Below are positions 62,988-64,000 of a stretch of DNA of 64,000 nt, in pieces. The notes below the pieces were generated by a model that made no database searches, was not told where the DNA came from, and saw nothing but the letters and a program-made list of their open reading frames with translations. The position numbers were made by a program, and so were the translations under genes. Position 1 is the first letter of the stretch, and every line of letters begins with the position of its first letter. Source of the DNA: Polaribacter pacificus. Its GTDB lineage: Bacteria; Bacteroidota; Bacteroidia; Flavobacteriales; Flavobacteriaceae. The stretch spans positions 930,001 to 994,000 of the forward strand of contig NZ_CP150664.1 of NCBI RefSeq assembly GCF_038024035.1. Reading direction: 5' to 3'.

Positions 62988-63998
62988 TTATCTACAAATT
63001 TCAAAAACTTTAAAGCCCCATTCGTTTTTCTTTTTATTAAAGGATAAAATTGTATTACAAATAACACTATCACCATCTTTTAATTGATATTTTTTTATCA
63101 AATCTGGTGAAACAAAATTATCATTTATAAAACCAAATTCTCGATTTGTTGTGATATTTAAATTTCCTGAAACTTTTTTTATCACATCTGATTCTAGATT
63201 TGGGCTATTTTTAAAAGTCAACACTTTATAAAAACCATCTACACCAATAGGATTTAATCTTGCTTTATAAATATCTCCTGTTTTAGGATTCATTTTTAAA
63301 TGCTTATAGCTAAAAAAACCTGTTATATTTTTGTCTTTTATAAAGTTTACAACCTTTTTGTTTGTATTTACAAAGTCTATCACAATAACAATTTCTTCAT
63401 GATTATTATATAACAGTTCTTCCGCTAAAAGAGCTTGTTCTTCATAAAACTTTTTATTATCTTTTATATTTAGTTCTTTTTCAAACCAATCTAAGTGAGT
63501 ATATTTAATTAATTCATTATTAATTTTCCAATCATTCTTTTTTCTAATTGTAATTGAATTTAAAACCTCTACCGAAGCTTCTTTGTATAATTCTTTACCA
63601 ATTAAAAGATCCGCTAGTTTTTGATGCACTTTCACCAAAAAGCTCTCTTTTGTATTTAAAGTTAAGGCTTTACATAAACAAGCCATTTGCATCTCTACAT
63701 CATCAGTGTATGCCTCTCCCAATAAATCCCAAACCCAAAAATCATTTTTTTTCTTTTTCACAAATGGAATCAAAGATTTTTTTGCACGTTCAAACCTTTC
63801 TAACCCCAAGAGTAACTTTGATTTATAATAAAGTGAATACTGAAAATCAGGATGTTCATCTATAACAATATCAATGAATTTTAAAAATAACTCTGTTTTT
63901 TCTTCATTTATTTTAGCAGACAGCCCCCCACCTTGAAGGCGTTCTCCTTTTAATAACACTTTAGCATACGCAATAATAACTTGTTCTACAAAAGACAT
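62988..63998 (-). CDS. TPR protein with two OB/cold-shock-like C-terminal domains (edge of window)
   Basis: A 336-residue protein. Residues about 1-200 are helical and TPR-like (YYKSKLLLGLERFERAKKSL, DFWVWDLLGEAYTDDVEMQM). The C-terminal 140 residues are beta-rich with two OB-like halves: TGFFSYKHLKMNPKTGDIYK and NREFGFINDNFVSPDLIKKY followed by LKDGDSVICNTILSF. The second resembles cold-shock or S1-type RNA-binding folds. ATG 63998 gives a plausible start, but the gene reaches the window edge and could begin outside. It is first in the accessory operon seen here. Confidence 0.6.
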   Translation of the reverse strand: MSFVEQVIIAYAKVLLKGERLQGGGLSAKINEEKTELFLKFIDIVIDEHPDFQYSLYYKSKLLLGLERFERAKKSLIPFVKKKKNDFWVWDLLGEAYTDDVEMQMACLCKALTLNTKESFLVKVHQKLADLLIGKELYKEASVEVLNSITIRKKNDWKINNELIKYTHLDWFEKELNIKDNKKFYEEQALLAEELLYNNHEEIVIVIDFVNTNKKVVNFIKDKNITGFFSYKHLKMNPKTGDIYKARLNPIGVDGFYKVLTFKNSPNLESDVIKKVSGNLNITTNREFGFINDNFVSPDLIKKYQLKDGDSVICNTILSFNKKKNEWGFKVFEICR

Positions 63999-64000
63999 TA

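Overview
The window reads as chromosome of a Bacteroidota, most likely a (marine) Flavobacteriaceae. The DNA is AT-rich and coding density is high. No consistent Shine-Dalgarno sequences are visible. Several promoters fit the Bacteroidota -33 TTTG / -7 TAnnTTTG pattern, and terminators are short palindromes flanked by A and T runs. The gene content also fits: flavobacterial-type OMP beta-barrels, a HYC_CC_PP copper-region protein, a deoxyhypusine-synthase-like protein, a Nudix-type AraR, and the intergenic repeat with core GTCATTTCGAAG.

Layout. 0-6.4 kb: the 3' end of a THUMP-like methyltransferase gene, then fdhD, an FdhF/YdeP-type molybdoenzyme, a three-fold repeated Gly-rich outer-membrane barrel and an M19 dipeptidase. 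6.4-9 kb: a HerA/YjgR-type ATPase, a DUF937-like protein and a YegP protein. 9-12.8 kb: a polyamine block (arginine decarboxylase, agmatinase, a deoxyhypusine-synthase-like protein without the catalytic lysine, and a small acidic protein). 12.8-15.5 kb: an AT-rich islet of orphan membrane proteins, ending in a frameshifted tyrosine-recombinase relic beside tRNA-Arg, tRNA-Pro and tRNA-Ser; a 3' piece of tRNA-Pro is duplicated there. 15.6-33.5 kb: housekeeping genes (7TM-HD phosphodiesterase, thiolase, NlpC/P60, TPR, gyrA, clpC, TlpA-like, accA, EamA, LptF/G, tgt, rluF, AlkB-like). 33.5-40.7 kb: a LytTR two-component pair, an OMP_b-brl protein and a NarL-type two-component pair with a TPR sensor. 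40.9-48.5 kb: a CusABC-type copper/silver efflux operon with an HMA lipoprotein and a HYC_CC_PP protein. 48.7-61.4 kb: an arabinan/L-arabinose locus. 61.4-61.85 kb: non-coding dispersed repeats. 61.85-64 kb: a very AT-rich accessory operon with a GIY-YIG-like nuclease.

How the genes work together. The arabinose locus is nearly self-contained. Secreted enzymes (a DUF5695-like protein and a GH43 with discoidin and LamG modules) release arabinose, a lipoprotein mutarotase interconverts anomers, an SSS symporter imports it, and AraA, AraB and AraD convert it to xylulose-5-phosphate. A degenerate-Nudix AraR probably represses both transcription units through a shared palindrome (AGTGT-N5-TTACAYT) that I find in front of each. 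The polyamine genes would convert arginine through agmatine to putrescine, and the DHS-like protein could use putrescine or agmatine.

I see no CRISPR array, no complete mobile element and no well-known defence system. The best candidates for something undescribed are the 62-64 kb TPR/OB, Cys-cluster and GIY-YIG operon, the lysine-less DHS homologue paired with a small acidic protein, and the triplicated barrel coupled to FdhD/YdeP.
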